DNA of 64,000 nucleotides from Mucilaginibacter corticis (GCF_007558865.1 NZ_VLPK01000004.1:248001-312000), one strand, 5' to 3'; shown: positions 8,785 to 16,716, counted from the stretch's first letter. The notes: generated from the letters alone by a model not told the origin. Program-made: numbers and translations.

Positions 8785-9468
8785 TTAGGTCAACACTTCA
8801 TCTATCACGCCAAATTCTTTGGCTTCGGCGGCTACCATCCAGTGGTCGCGGTCGCAAACATCATGTACTTTCTGGTAATCCTGGCCACTGTGTTTTGATA
8901 TGATATCATACAGCTCTTTTTTAACTTTTAACACCTGGTTGGCGGTGATCTCAATATCAGATGCCTGTCCCTGCACACCGCCCAGGGGCTGGTGCAGCAT
9001 TACCCGCGAATGTGCCAGCGCGCTGCGTTTGCCTTTGGCGCCGCCACATAGTAATATCGCCCCAAAAGACAGCGCCATGCCGGTACAAATAGTAGCAACA
9101 TCGGGACTTACCAATTGCATGGTATCGTAAATACCAAACCCGGCGTATACCTCGCCACCCGGCGAGTTGATGTACATATGAATGTCCTTCTTGGCATCGG
9201 TTGATTGCAGGAACAGCAATTGCGCCTGTACAATATTGGCGATGTTAGCCTCAACGGGCGCGCCCATAAAGATGATCCGGTCCATCATCAGCCTTGAAAA
9301 TACATCCATTTGCGATACCCGCATTTCTCGCTCTTCAGTAATATAAGGCGTCATGGCGGTCGGGATGGAAGTTCGTTCTACTGTCGAAATGTAGTTATCT
9401 ACCTGATCTTTTTGGACATGGCAATGCCCCACCGCAAATTTGCGGAACTCGTTCTTGTCAATATTCAT
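8785..9468 (-). CDS. clpP: ClpP-like serine protease subunit (divergent paralogue)
   Basis: A 227-residue ClpP with the full triad in expected spacing: S134 (in GMALSFG), H159 (MLHQPLGG) and D208 (DRDHW). The oligomer-forming handle and the N-terminal Bacteroidota extension (MNIDKNEFRKFAV) are present. ClpP forms a double seven-ring chamber fed by ClpX or ClpA/C-type ATPases. Several positions differ from the usual Bacteroidota form as I know it (GMALS for GMAAS, HCHVQKDQVDN near residue 15). It is not next to clpX or tig, but is the third gene of a sigma factor operon, 12 nt after the small protein gene. I infer a second, specialised ClpP. Confidence 0.92.
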   Translation of the reverse strand: MNIDKNEFRKFAVGHCHVQKDQVDNYISTVERTSIPTAMTPYITEEREMRVSQMDVFSRLMMDRIIFMGAPVEANIANIVQAQLLFLQSTDAKKDIHMYINSPGGEVYAGFGIYDTMQLVSPDVATICTGMALSFGAILLCGGAKGKRSALAHSRVMLHQPLGGVQGQASDIEITANQVLKVKKELYDIISKHSGQDYQKVHDVCDRDHWMVAAEAKEFGVIDEVLT

Positions 9469-9480
9469 GATGTTTTTGGT

Positions 9481-9753
9481 TTATTGTTTACTAAACAGTC
9501 GCCTTATTTTTTGCGCGAAGCCGGTATGCTCATGCTGCGTAAACAGTTGTTGGTGTACTTGTTCTATTTCTTTTTTAAGCTGACGACGGCCAAATTGCTG
9601 TATGGTTTCGTAAGTTTTTTGCTGCCAGGTCACTTTGTCGGCCAGGTCGTTATCCAGCATCAGCTTGGCTTCAAATAATAAAGCATCGCCTGTGTTGGCC
9701 GTCCCCATGATGTGGGCTTCTATCTGCCGGGTTTCATTCCATGAAGTCGTCAT
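9481..9753 (-). CDS. small soluble protein coupled to ECF sigma factor (candidate anti-sigma)
   Basis: A 90-residue product whose ATG overlaps the end of the sigma gene by 20 nt, a sign of translational coupling. It has no signal peptide or membrane helix. The chain is acidic in the first half (IEAHIMGTANTGDALLFEAK, LMLDNDLADKV) and then forms a long amphipathic charged helix (RRQLKKEIEQVHQQLF) with a basic end KIRRLFSKQ. The N-terminal part resembles the N-terminal sigma-binding region of many Bacteroidota anti-sigma factors, but there is no zinc-finger HxxxCxxC motif. Position between sigma factor and clpP suggests a regulator or adaptor; this is inference. Confidence 0.75.
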   Translation of the reverse strand: MTTSWNETRQIEAHIMGTANTGDALLFEAKLMLDNDLADKVTWQQKTYETIQQFGRRQLKKEIEQVHQQLFTQHEHTGFAQKIRRLFSKQ

Positions 9754-10267
9754 ACGTCAACGCTTTTTCTTTAACGGTTTCTCTTACTTTCTCTAAACAT
9801 TTGTATTTCTGCACTGTGGCGCTGCGAATGCCCGAATAGCCAAATTCGTTGGCTATCTCCGTAAGCGATAGCTGATCATAATAAAAGCCTTTTAACAGCT
9901 CCATACACTTTTTACCTGCGGTTTCTAGGAAACGCATCAGGCGGTTGTTTGACAGGTGTTCCTCGTCGGCAAATGCCACATCTACCAGATCAAGCGGTAT
10001 GTTTTGATTGCTTTGCCTGTACCGCTTTATCCATAAGTTTTTGGCAGTACCAACAAGGTAGGCGATATCATTATTTAACAGGGCAGGCGATACGATAGCC
10101 TTTTCATAATAAACCACCAGCGCATCCTGGAAAATATCTTTAGCCTCGTCAAAGCTTCCGCCCATACGGCTCACGTATTTAGCCACAACCGGGAACGCGC
10201 TTTTATACAGCCGCACAAAAAGCTCCTGCCGCCTTGCCTGCTGATCTGAATTGCTGATACCTTGCAT
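9734..10267 (-). CDS. ECF-type RNA polymerase sigma factor
   Basis: A 177-residue sigma-70 family protein. Region 2 spans about residues 15-85 (LFVRLYKSAFPVVAKYVSR, DEAKDIFQDALVVYYEK), the linker carries a short acidic loop, and region 4 spans about 115-170 with the helix-turn-helix LSLTEIANEFGYSGIRSATVQ. This matches the extracytoplasmic-function group, which redirect RNA polymerase to a small regulon. It heads an operon: sigma, 90-residue protein (20-nt overlap), clpP (12-nt gap). Such sigma genes are often autoregulated; no convincing promoter of the housekeeping type was seen in the 65 nt upstream. Confidence 0.9.
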   Translation of the reverse strand: MQGISNSDQQARRQELFVRLYKSAFPVVAKYVSRMGGSFDEAKDIFQDALVVYYEKAIVSPALLNNDIAYLVGTAKNLWIKRYRQSNQNIPLDLVDVAFADEEHLSNNRLMRFLETAGKKCMELLKGFYYDQLSLTEIANEFGYSGIRSATVQKYKCLEKVRETVKEKALTYDDFME

Positions 10268-10332
10268 ACAAATGTCTTTTTATAACTATGTGCAAATTAT
10301 GGGTTAAGTATCACCTTTTATTTTTAATTATT

Positions 10333-10725
10333 TTACTCCTTCACCGCGGTAACTTCAGATCCATCTGTTCCCTTGGTTGAGAAAATGATCTGTTTACCTG
10401 TAAAATCTTCTATATAGAACGGAAACTCGCGGGTTTTGCCGTCGGGCAGGATCTCTTTGTATTGGATATTCCGGCCATCTATTTTGAAGGTACCGTGCGA
10501 TAATACCTTGCTGTCCCAGTTAATGATCAGGCTGTCTTGCTGCGTAAACTGGATGTAGGGTTTTTCTGCTTGCAGGGTAACAGCACCAACACTATCCGGC
10601 GGACTGGCATTTGGGTTACGCACACGGATATATTTCCATTTGCCATACAGATCCTGCGGTGACGCGGATGGTTTGCAGGCAGCAATAGACAAAGTAATTA
10701 TAACAAGCAGTAAAAGGTTTCTCAT
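10333..10725 (-). CDS. putative lipoprotein, lipocalin-like
   Basis: A 130-residue protein with a lipoprotein signal: hydrophobic stretch LLLLVIITLSIAAC with Cys16 as the lipidation site. The mature part (GKWKYIRVRN, ITLQAEKPYIQF-type strands, HGTFKIDGRNIQYKE, IIFSTK) reads as a small beta-barrel with the GKW opening often seen in lipocalin-like domains of Bacteroidota. Predicted anchored in the inner or outer membrane facing the periplasm. It lies upstream of the sigma operon on the same strand with a 65-nt gap, so co-transcription is possible. No known ligand. Confidence 0.75.
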   Translation of the reverse strand: MRNLLLLVIITLSIAACKPSASPQDLYGKWKYIRVRNPNASPPDSVGAVTLQAEKPYIQFTQQDSLIINWDSKVLSHGTFKIDGRNIQYKEILPDGKTREFPFYIEDFTGKQIIFSTKGTDGSEVTAVKE

Positions 10726-10777
10726 AACTTAAATCAAGCCGTGTTTATTAACGGATGATAAAGCTAAGTTATAACAA

Positions 10778-10936
10778 TTAGCCTTGCTTTTTTTGCCCCT
10801 GCTGTAATTTCTGTTCCGCTTTTTTTACCTCGTCCTTTTCACTCATCGGGAAATCAGTTTTTATTTCCTCGCGGGATTTAACAACAACCTTTTTAGTACC
10901 GGTGTTTACTGTGGGGTTTGGTTTTGCAGTTTTCAT
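10778..10936 (-). CDS. small basic/acidic hydrophilic protein, 52 residues
   Basis: An open frame of 52 codons from ATG 10934-10936 to TAA at 10778-10780. The product begins MKTAKPNPTVNTGTKKVVVK and continues with an alternating Lys/Glu-rich helix (REEIKTDFPMSEKDEVKKAE) and a Gln/Lys tail. It has no signal peptide or membrane segment and looks soluble and helical or disordered. Codon use is ordinary for the region (Lys AAA, Glu GAA/GAG mix) and no larger gene overlaps it on either strand. It sits 52 nt upstream of the lipoprotein gene. Coding is likely but not certain; function unknown. Confidence 0.5.
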   Translation of the reverse strand: MKTAKPNPTVNTGTKKVVVKSREEIKTDFPMSEKDEVKKAEQKLQQGQKKQG

Positions 10937-11008
10937 AAGGCGTTAAATTAAATGAACAGGTATGAGACCACCTGTATTATTTAAACTTATGAAATAGGAA
11001 AGTGTTTG

Positions 11009-11087
11009 ACTAAGATTTACAGGTTTAGAAGATTATAGGATTAATTTGCTGTCTATCCTAAAATCCTCTAATCCAAAAAATCTTAGT
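11009..11087. repeat. 79-bp imperfect inverted repeat
   Basis: Outer arms actaagattt (11009-11018) and aaatcttagt (11078-11087) match exactly; the inner 24 nt of each arm match at most positions (taggattaa against atcctaaaatcctctaatcc). The right end touches the stop codon of the MCE gene. No T-tract follows on either strand, so it is better described as a dispersed repeat than a terminator. Confidence 0.6.
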
Positions 11088-12083
11088 TTAGTTTTTGTTA
11101 GCCTTCTTAATACTGTCAGCCTTAGCTTTCGCACGATCTTTAAAGAAGCCTTTCAACAGGAAATTATGTTGAGCTGCTTCAAGGTCCTCATTCAATTTGA
11201 TGGAACTTTGCTGCAGGTTTTGTATAGTGCTTTGTACCTGTGCGGCTGCTTTAGGATCGTTTAACAATACACCTACAGCGTTATCTGTACGGTTAAACTT
11301 ATCAGTAGTAGCTTTTAAGGTATTGGTAATATCTGTTGTATTAGCGGCCGCTTGTTTAAGCTGGTTAGTAACCGCTTTTATGCTGGCAAATGTCGTGGTA
11401 TCAGTAAATAATTTATCTGCAAGGCCGCCTTTGCTATTCATTTTTACACTAAAGCGTTGTAACTGCGCGGATAACTGAGCCGCGTTTGCACTGGCTTTTT
11501 GAAAATTGCTCATGGCATTTCTAAACTGGATCCCCACGGTGCTATCGGCCATTAAAGTGCCTACCGTACCCTTGCCTTGTAATATTTTACGGCTCAACAT
11601 TTTAAAATCGCCGGTTATTGATAACAGGTTCTGGTTGTTTTGCTGTAATACCTTTAACATATCGTCGGTCGAGGTTACTTTCTCAGTTTGTAAAACATCG
11701 TTATCCTGAATAATAGGTGCCTGCGGGCTACCGCCATCAATTACAATTATCTTATTACCTATCAATCCGTCAGAGCCAATATGAACGCCCGCATTACGGT
11801 GTACATATTGTTGTGAAGCTTCGTCAATACTCATGCGCACATCAACCTGCGAGGGGCCGATGAAATGGATCTTGCTGATGCTACCCACCTTAACGCCCGA
11901 GAACCAAACGCTGTTACCGATTTTTAATCCCGAAACATCATCGAATACCGCGCTTACATGTATGCTTTTTGAAAAGGTTTTTGACTGGCTGCCCAATGTA
12001 AAAACGCCAAGAATAAATACGATCAAGCCGATGGCTAAAAATAGCCCTACTATTACCGCTCGTTTATTTTCTGCTTTTTCCAT
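11088..12083 (-). CDS. MlaD-like MCE-domain protein of lipid ABC transporter
   Basis: The 331-residue protein starts with one membrane helix (about residues 8-28, VIVGLFLAIGLIVFILGVFTL) followed by an MCE/MlaD domain (about 38-118: VSAVFDDVSGLKIGNSVWFSGVKVG, VDVRMSIDEASQQYVHRNAGV). The remaining 200 residues form helices rich in Ala, Gln and Asn with heptad-like spacing. MlaD-type proteins form a hexameric ring in the periplasm that passes phospholipids between membranes. It is the last gene of a three-gene set (permease, ATPase, MCE), 23 nt after the ATPase gene. Direction of lipid flow cannot be read from sequence. Confidence 0.93.
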   Translation of the reverse strand: MEKAENKRAVIVGLFLAIGLIVFILGVFTLGSQSKTFSKSIHVSAVFDDVSGLKIGNSVWFSGVKVGSISKIHFIGPSQVDVRMSIDEASQQYVHRNAGVHIGSDGLIGNKIIVIDGGSPQAPIIQDNDVLQTEKVTSTDDMLKVLQQNNQNLLSITGDFKMLSRKILQGKGTVGTLMADSTVGIQFRNAMSNFQKASANAAQLSAQLQRFSVKMNSKGGLADKLFTDTTTFASIKAVTNQLKQAAANTTDITNTLKATTDKFNRTDNAVGVLLNDPKAAAQVQSTIQNLQQSSIKLNEDLEAAQHNFLLKGFFKDRAKAKADSIKKANKN

Positions 12084-12106
12084 TATATTTTAATGCTTTT
12101 ATGAAT

Positions 12107-12880
12107 CTATTTTATAAAATTGTAATCAAAGAATGGTTTTACCCGTTCGTCATTTGTATCAAAAACCTCGTCAAAAGTACCCTGGCGCTGAAACTGCCCG
12201 TCTAATAACATGGCTATCCTGTCGCCGGTTTGTTTGGCACATGTCAAATCATGCGTGATGATGATCGATGATGTTTTATATTTTTCCTGAACCTCGTTGA
12301 TCAGTTCATTAATTTCAATACAGGTAATGGGGTCAAGGCCTGCTGTTGGCTCATCGTACAGCATGATTTCAGGGTTCAGTATCAACGTACGGGCAATGCC
12401 GATACGCTTACGCTGACCGCCTGATAATTCTGACGGCATCTGGTTGATGGTTTGTGATAAACCAACCGCCTCCAGTACTTCTTCAACCGCGCTATCTATT
12501 TCTTTACGGGTAATGCCCTTGCGGTTACGTACCAATGGAAACTCCAGGTTTTTACGTACGGTCATGCTATCATATAAAGCACTATTCTGAAAAGAAAATC
12601 CTATGCGGATGCGTAGTTCCTGCAATTCCCTGTCTGTAATACTGTTGATATCCTTACCCAATACATTGATAGATCCGGTATCGGCCTGTAATAAACCAGA
12701 AATGATCTTTATCAATACAGACTTACCCGTGCCCGAACGGCCAAGCACCACAAGGTTCTCGCCCTGGTACAGATCAAGGTCAATACCGCGTAATACATGA
12801 TAATCATCAAAAGACTTTTCAAGTCCCTTAATGGTTATAACCGCGTTAGTGTGATCAATAGGTGCCTTTGGTTTGTACAT
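12107..12880 (-). CDS. MlaF-like ABC transporter ATPase
   Basis: The 257-residue ATPase has Walker A GRSGTGKS at residues 47-54, the Q-loop near FSFQNSALYDSMTV, signature LSGGQRKR, Walker B IMLYDEPTAGLDP and the H-loop in IIITHDLTCA. The ALYDSMTV and TAGLDPITC surroundings are characteristic of the Mla/Ttg2A lipid-transport group. It powers the permease MlaE by ATP hydrolysis at the cytoplasmic face of the inner membrane. It lies 9 nt after the permease gene and 23 nt before the MCE gene, so the three should be one transcript. Confidence 0.95.
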   Translation of the reverse strand: MYKPKAPIDHTNAVITIKGLEKSFDDYHVLRGIDLDLYQGENLVVLGRSGTGKSVLIKIISGLLQADTGSINVLGKDINSITDRELQELRIRIGFSFQNSALYDSMTVRKNLEFPLVRNRKGITRKEIDSAVEEVLEAVGLSQTINQMPSELSGGQRKRIGIARTLILNPEIMLYDEPTAGLDPITCIEINELINEVQEKYKTSSIIITHDLTCAKQTGDRIAMLLDGQFQRQGTFDEVFDTNDERVKPFFDYNFIK

Positions 12881-12889
12881 AATTTATAT

Positions 12890-13711
12890 TTAGCGGAACC
12901 AACTGGTCATTTGTACGATAACAATTTCTTCAATAAAGATCAAAAACATAGCCGTTACCACAGCGCCGTTAGCGGCTTTACCAACACCCTCGGTACCCTT
13001 GGTAGAGTAATAGCCCTGGTAGCTGCCCACAATGCCTATAGTAAACCCAAACACGATGGATTTGATAAGCGATGAAGTAAAATCTGTAAACGTAAGCGGG
13101 TCAAAAAATTCCTGAACGAACGTGTTAAAGCTAGTGCCCTCATTTACTGCCACGTTGATATAGCCACCCAGCATAGCCACCAAACCTGTGTAAGTAGCCA
13201 AAATTGGTATGGTAAGCGTGGTAGCCAGCACGCGGGTACATACTAAAAATTTAAAAGGTTTGGTGCCCGATACCTCCATGGCATCTATCTGCTCGGTTAC
13301 GCGCATAGAACCTAATTCGGCACCTATGCCCGAACCTACTTTACCTGCTGCAATTAACGCTGTTACCAGTGGTGCCAAAGCACGCATAATAGCTATGGAT
13401 ACCAAAGACGGCAGCCATGACGTAGCGCCAAACTGACCTAATGACGGGCGTGATTGCTTGGTAAATATCAACCCGACTATAAAACCGGTTAATGATATTA
13501 AAGGGAATGAGCGTACCCCGGTTTCATAACATTGCCTTACAATTTCTTTAAACTCGAAAGGGGGTAAAAAAGCTTCCTTAAAAAACCGGATAATAAACTT
13601 ATTAATATTATAAAGGCTTATTAAAAAGGTATTTATCTTGCTTACAGGCTTTTTGGCCTTTTTTTTAAGCTGAATACTTGTGCTGTTTGCAGTGTCCATT
13701 AATTGAGGCAA
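12890..13711 (-). CDS. MlaE-like ABC transporter permease
   Basis: A 273-residue membrane protein with a basic N-terminal tail (KKKAKKPVSK) and five to six helices. Motifs of the MlaE family are clear: SFPLISLTGFIVGLIFTKQS, the coupling region ELGSMRVTEQIDAMEVSGT, and FIEEIVIVQ at the end. It forms the dimeric core of the phospholipid transport complex in the inner membrane. First gene of the operon; a 14-bp palindrome containing exact -7 boxes on both strands lies about 95 nt upstream (13807-13820). The usual Mla lipid-binding periplasmic protein and outer-membrane lipoprotein are not in this operon. Confidence 0.94.
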   Translation of the reverse strand: MPQLMDTANSTSIQLKKKAKKPVSKINTFLISLYNINKFIIRFFKEAFLPPFEFKEIVRQCYETGVRSFPLISLTGFIVGLIFTKQSRPSLGQFGATSWLPSLVSIAIMRALAPLVTALIAAGKVGSGIGAELGSMRVTEQIDAMEVSGTKPFKFLVCTRVLATTLTIPILATYTGLVAMLGGYINVAVNEGTSFNTFVQEFFDPLTFTDFTSSLIKSIVFGFTIGIVGSYQGYYSTKGTEGVGKAANGAVVTAMFLIFIEEIVIVQMTSWFR

Positions 13712-13806
13712 AGGTATTACTTATACCAGATATTTCCTGACTATATTATACAAAAAGTTAATAAACTTGTTTTATACAAGTAAAAATTAATCATTTGATT
13801 AAACGT

Positions 13807-13820
13807 CAAATGTACATTTG
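13807..13820. promoter_or_regulatory. palindrome with -7 promoter boxes on both strands
   Basis: The sequence caaatgtacatttg is a perfect 14-bp palindrome. It holds TACATTTG on each strand, matching the Bacteroidota -7 consensus TAnnTTTG. It lies between the divergent permease gene (start 13711) and the small gene at 13909. TTG -33 candidates exist on both sides but at non-ideal distance (15 and 24 nt), so it could instead be a protein-binding site. Confidence 0.4.
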
Positions 13821-13908
13821 TTTATGTTAGGTTAAAGTCAAAAAAATAATATCGCTGTATAAAACCATTGCGCTTATTATTCCTTTCTATAAGATAATCA
13901 TAACTATT

Positions 13909-14181
13909 ATGAATGCTTATCAACAAAAGTGGCTTGATATTTTGCAGCATGCCAACCTGCCGGGATGGGAAATTAAAGCCGTAGAGGATGGTATTTATGT
14001 TGAAATGCCAAAGGTTACCGATCTTAAACTGATCAGGGATAACCTGCCTGAAATCCTGGCGGCTTTGTCGTTAGATATTGAAATACCTAAAATAAGGCTT
14101 AAGTTTCATTTTCATAACGGGTATGAAAATTTTGAATATATCTTAAATCCTAACGATGGTGATTTGAACAGGGATAAGTGA
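13909..14181 (+). CDS. hypothetical protein, 90 residues
   Basis: A small acidic soluble protein without signal peptide or membrane helix. Visible pattern: an N-terminal helix NAYQQKWLDILQHANLPGW, then strands (WEIKAVEDGIYVEMPKV), a helix (LIRDNLPEILAALSLDIE) and strands LKFHFHNGYENFEYILN. I do not recognise the family. Start at ATG 13909 follows an AT-rich leader with a -7-like box at 13813-13820. It faces away from the lipid transporter operon and is followed by a cluster of four stem-loops (14188-14294). Codon use is like the neighbours, so coding is likely. Confidence 0.75.
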   Translation: MNAYQQKWLDILQHANLPGWEIKAVEDGIYVEMPKVTDLKLIRDNLPEILAALSLDIEIPKIRLKFHFHNGYENFEYILNPNDGDLNRDK

Positions 14182-14187
14182 TGCCCA

Positions 14188-14294
14188 GTTAAGCGTCCAC
14201 GCTTAACCGAATGAAAAATGCAAGCGTCCTGGCTTGCATTGTAACAGTGAGAGCAGATGCTCACAATATTTATTAGTAAAGCGAACACGCTTTA
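14188..14294. repeat. cluster of four short stem-loops
   Basis: Four hairpins follow each other: gttaagcg/cgcttaac (14188-14207), aatgcaagc/gcttgcatt (14217-14240), gtgag/ctcac (14247-14264) and taaagcg/cgcttta (14277-14294). Loops are 4 to 8 nt. No T-tract follows. The spacer separates the convergent genes 13909-14181 and 14310-15011. Confidence 0.6.
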
Positions 14295-14309
14295 TTATGC
14301 TTAATTTAT

Positions 14310-15011
14310 TTAACAATCCCCGCCAACCTCGCAGCTATCGCCTTCAATAACATCCAGTTTTACAGGTTTGTTTAACGCCCATTCATTATAGGCTTTTTCT
14401 AATGTTTGCACAAAAGTCGGTACAGCCTGCGCGCCCGATACCCCGTATTTATTGTCCATTACAAAAAACGGAACACCGCGGATACCTAACTGCTGAGCCT
14501 GTGCAATGTCCTGCTGAACATTAATAGCATATTTATTACCCGCCAGCGTATGATAAACCTCGGCTTTATCTAAACCTATGCTTTCGCCAAGATCAGCTAA
14601 AACATCATGGTCGGCAATGTTTTTACCTTCGGTGAAGTATGACTTGAACAGGGCTTCTTCGGCTTCATCACCCAAGCCGTTTTGTTTTGCTAAATGCGCG
14701 AAACGGTGTGCATCAAAACTATTGGCTACAATAGCCTTATCAAAATCATAAGTTAAACCAACTTCGGCGGCCATTTCGGTTACCTGGTCGTTCATTTGTT
14801 TGGCGTGATCCAATGTTATGCCTTTAATATCGGCAAGGTATTGGTTAATATTTATGGTGGGGTCTGTTACCATGTTAGGGTTAAGCTGAAAGCTTTTCCA
14901 TTCTATCTCTACTTCATCTTTGTGCTCAAATTGCTGCAAAGCTTGTTCAAACCTGCGTTTGCCAATGTAGCAGAACGGGCACATTACGTCAGACCATATT
15001 TGTATCTTCAT
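14310..15011 (-). CDS. DsbA-family thiol oxidoreductase, FrnE-like
   Basis: The 233-residue protein has a thioredoxin fold of the DSBA/FrnE group: KIQIWSDVMCPFCYIGKRRFE with the active-site pair C11 and C14 (CPFC), a long helical insertion (about residues 60-150), and the cis-Pro segment GIRGVPFFVMDNKYGVSGAQ near residue 175. No signal peptide, so it acts in the cytoplasm. FrnE-like proteins catalyse disulfide exchange or isomerisation and are linked to oxidative stress tolerance or polyketide modification. A Cys pair closes the chain (DSCEVGGDC), as seen in several FrnE homologues. Monocistronic. Confidence 0.92.
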   Translation of the reverse strand: MKIQIWSDVMCPFCYIGKRRFEQALQQFEHKDEVEIEWKSFQLNPNMVTDPTININQYLADIKGITLDHAKQMNDQVTEMAAEVGLTYDFDKAIVANSFDAHRFAHLAKQNGLGDEAEEALFKSYFTEGKNIADHDVLADLGESIGLDKAEVYHTLAGNKYAINVQQDIAQAQQLGIRGVPFFVMDNKYGVSGAQAVPTFVQTLEKAYNEWALNKPVKLDVIEGDSCEVGGDC

Positions 15012-15067
15012 AATGCAAAACTACTATACCGCTACAAAATCAACGTAAGCACAAAGTAAAATTAAGG

Positions 15068-15259
15068 CTACTTTATAGTGTCTCGTTCAACTAGCTGCAT
15101 CCCGCATTTGGAGCAGATTCCAGGTTTATCTGCTCCAATTTCGGGGTGCATAATGCAGTAATATTTATATTGCTTTTTCTTAGCAGGTTTATCCTTGCCG
15201 GCATTACATGCGCCTAAGCATAAACCTATAAATGCCAGTACTACCAATGCTTTGGTCAT
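15068..15259 (-). CDS. lipoprotein with heavy-metal-binding domain
   Basis: A 63-residue protein. Residues 1-18 are a lipoprotein signal with lipidation at C18 (LGAC). After a Lys-rich linker comes the heavy-metal-binding domain: YYCIMHPEIGADKPGICSKC, with C35, M37, H38, C49, C52 and M54 as likely ligands. The domain is known from copper ATPases and CusB-like adaptors, where it binds Cu or related ions. Only 3 nt separate it from the PepSY gene upstream, so it closes the TonB receptor-PepSY operon. Full length for the single-domain type. Confidence 0.88.
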   Translation of the reverse strand: MTKALVVLAFIGLCLGACNAGKDKPAKKKQYKYYCIMHPEIGADKPGICSKCGMQLVERDTIK

Positions 15260-15262
15260 TGC

Positions 15263-16714
15263 TTATTTGTTTTTAATGAATGCGGTAAAGCCTAACAACG
15301 AAACTATTAAAACCGTCAACGCCGCTAACATACTCACAATGTCGCGGATATCTTTGCCTGCCCAGGTCATCCAGAAAAATTTATGCAGGAAAATAAAGCT
15401 CAGGCCCTCGGCACGGTCTATCCCGGCGACTTCGGCCGCCAGCTTGGCCGATGTGGTTTCGATATACCTGTTACGGCCATCAGCATAGCTAAGCCTTTGT
15501 ACCGGCAGGCGCTTGTTGATGAAACCGTATTCGTTATCAAACTGACCTATCCTTGTGATAGTCGGATCGCCTATAGTTTTATCATCGCCATAATATTTAC
15601 CTAAAAACGCGGCATATTGTTTATCACCATCCTGTAGCTCTGTGCCATTTACAGCATCAAAGTACAAAATCTGTTTTTTATTATTGGTTACCTGGTAAAA
15701 GGTATGGTTGTTAAACCTTGCAAGCGCTACGCGTTTGATGTTACTATCGGCCAGTGGTAATTGCAGGTTAGATAAACCAAGCTGGTTGCGGTAGATAAGT
15801 TGGGCGTATTGTGGCTTATCTTTTTGGTAGCGTAACTGCACCACCAAATGAAACGCGCCGCTGATGATGAATAGTAACAGAATAAAGGATATCCCCAACC
15901 CGATCTGCCGGTGATAACGGTGGATAAACCTTTTATCTTCTATACCTTTTTGTTTGCGCTTATCTGTTACGGCTTTAAAGTTTTTCCAGAACAGGCCATA
16001 CACTATAAGCCCGCTTAGTAAAGCTAAAAACATAATGCTAACCAGCGTGAGCAATACGATCAGTCTGAACGTATTGCCGCCCAGATCTGCCAGAAACTGC
16101 CACGTATGAAACTGTTCAAACACCCACAAAAAAGTTTTGCGGGTGTTGTTGTTAAAAGTGCCCATGCGGCTTTGCGCGGTTTCAATGTAAACATCCATGC
16201 CATCGGGGCGGTTCAGGGCTATCTTCCATACCGGCAATAGGTGGTTAATGGGTTGGTATTGCCCGTCGAACGCTTTTTGCAACATCGCACTTTTTATGGC
16301 CGATGTGCTATCCTGCGTAAAGTATCTCGCCAGGTAAATAGCATAAAGCTTGTCTCCGTCAGGCAATAACCTGCAATTGTTTGCCGAATAATAATTATAA
16401 ACACTGTCCTTGTCAATAACCTGGTAATAGGTGTTTTTATTAAAGCTGACAAGGCTGAAGTTTCTTAATTCGGTAATATGATTCTGGTCCAGCACCTGCT
16501 GAATGGATAATGCAGGTTTTAATTGATTTTGGGTTGGCTGCGCGTACACCTCGACAGGTATATACGGCCTGAACCAGTTTGACATGAACGGGTGCGACAA
16601 ACCGCTGATGGTCCAGAAAATAACAGGCACTAATGCGGTTAAACCAATTATGCGGTGCCATTTATAAAAACTGCGCTTTGCTGCAGTATTACGTGGTTCG
16701 GTACTTGTTTTCAT
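15263..16714 (-). CDS. PepSY-associated membrane protein (PiuB-like)
   Basis: A 483-residue inner-membrane protein with four main helices: about residues 20-42 (WHRIIGLTALVPVIFWTISGL), 210-240, 270-295 and a last one ending in LLGFTAFIKNK. Two periplasmic PepSY-type loops lie between them (TYYQVIDKDSVYNYYSANN and HTFYQVTNNKKQILYFDAV form a visible internal repeat). Such PepSY_TM proteins occur with siderophore receptors and may act as ferric or cupric reductases via haem; His residues in helix 1 and in RFIHRYHRQIG would fit. It is translated 2 nt after the TonB receptor gene, which strongly suggests a joint role in metal import. Confidence 0.9.
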   Translation of the reverse strand: MKTSTEPRNTAAKRSFYKWHRIIGLTALVPVIFWTISGLSHPFMSNWFRPYIPVEVYAQPTQNQLKPALSIQQVLDQNHITELRNFSLVSFNKNTYYQVIDKDSVYNYYSANNCRLLPDGDKLYAIYLARYFTQDSTSAIKSAMLQKAFDGQYQPINHLLPVWKIALNRPDGMDVYIETAQSRMGTFNNNTRKTFLWVFEQFHTWQFLADLGGNTFRLIVLLTLVSIMFLALLSGLIVYGLFWKNFKAVTDKRKQKGIEDKRFIHRYHRQIGLGISFILLLFIISGAFHLVVQLRYQKDKPQYAQLIYRNQLGLSNLQLPLADSNIKRVALARFNNHTFYQVTNNKKQILYFDAVNGTELQDGDKQYAAFLGKYYGDDKTIGDPTITRIGQFDNEYGFINKRLPVQRLSYADGRNRYIETTSAKLAAEVAGIDRAEGLSFIFLHKFFWMTWAGKDIRDIVSMLAALTVLIVSLLGFTAFIKNK

Positions 16715-16716
16715 AT

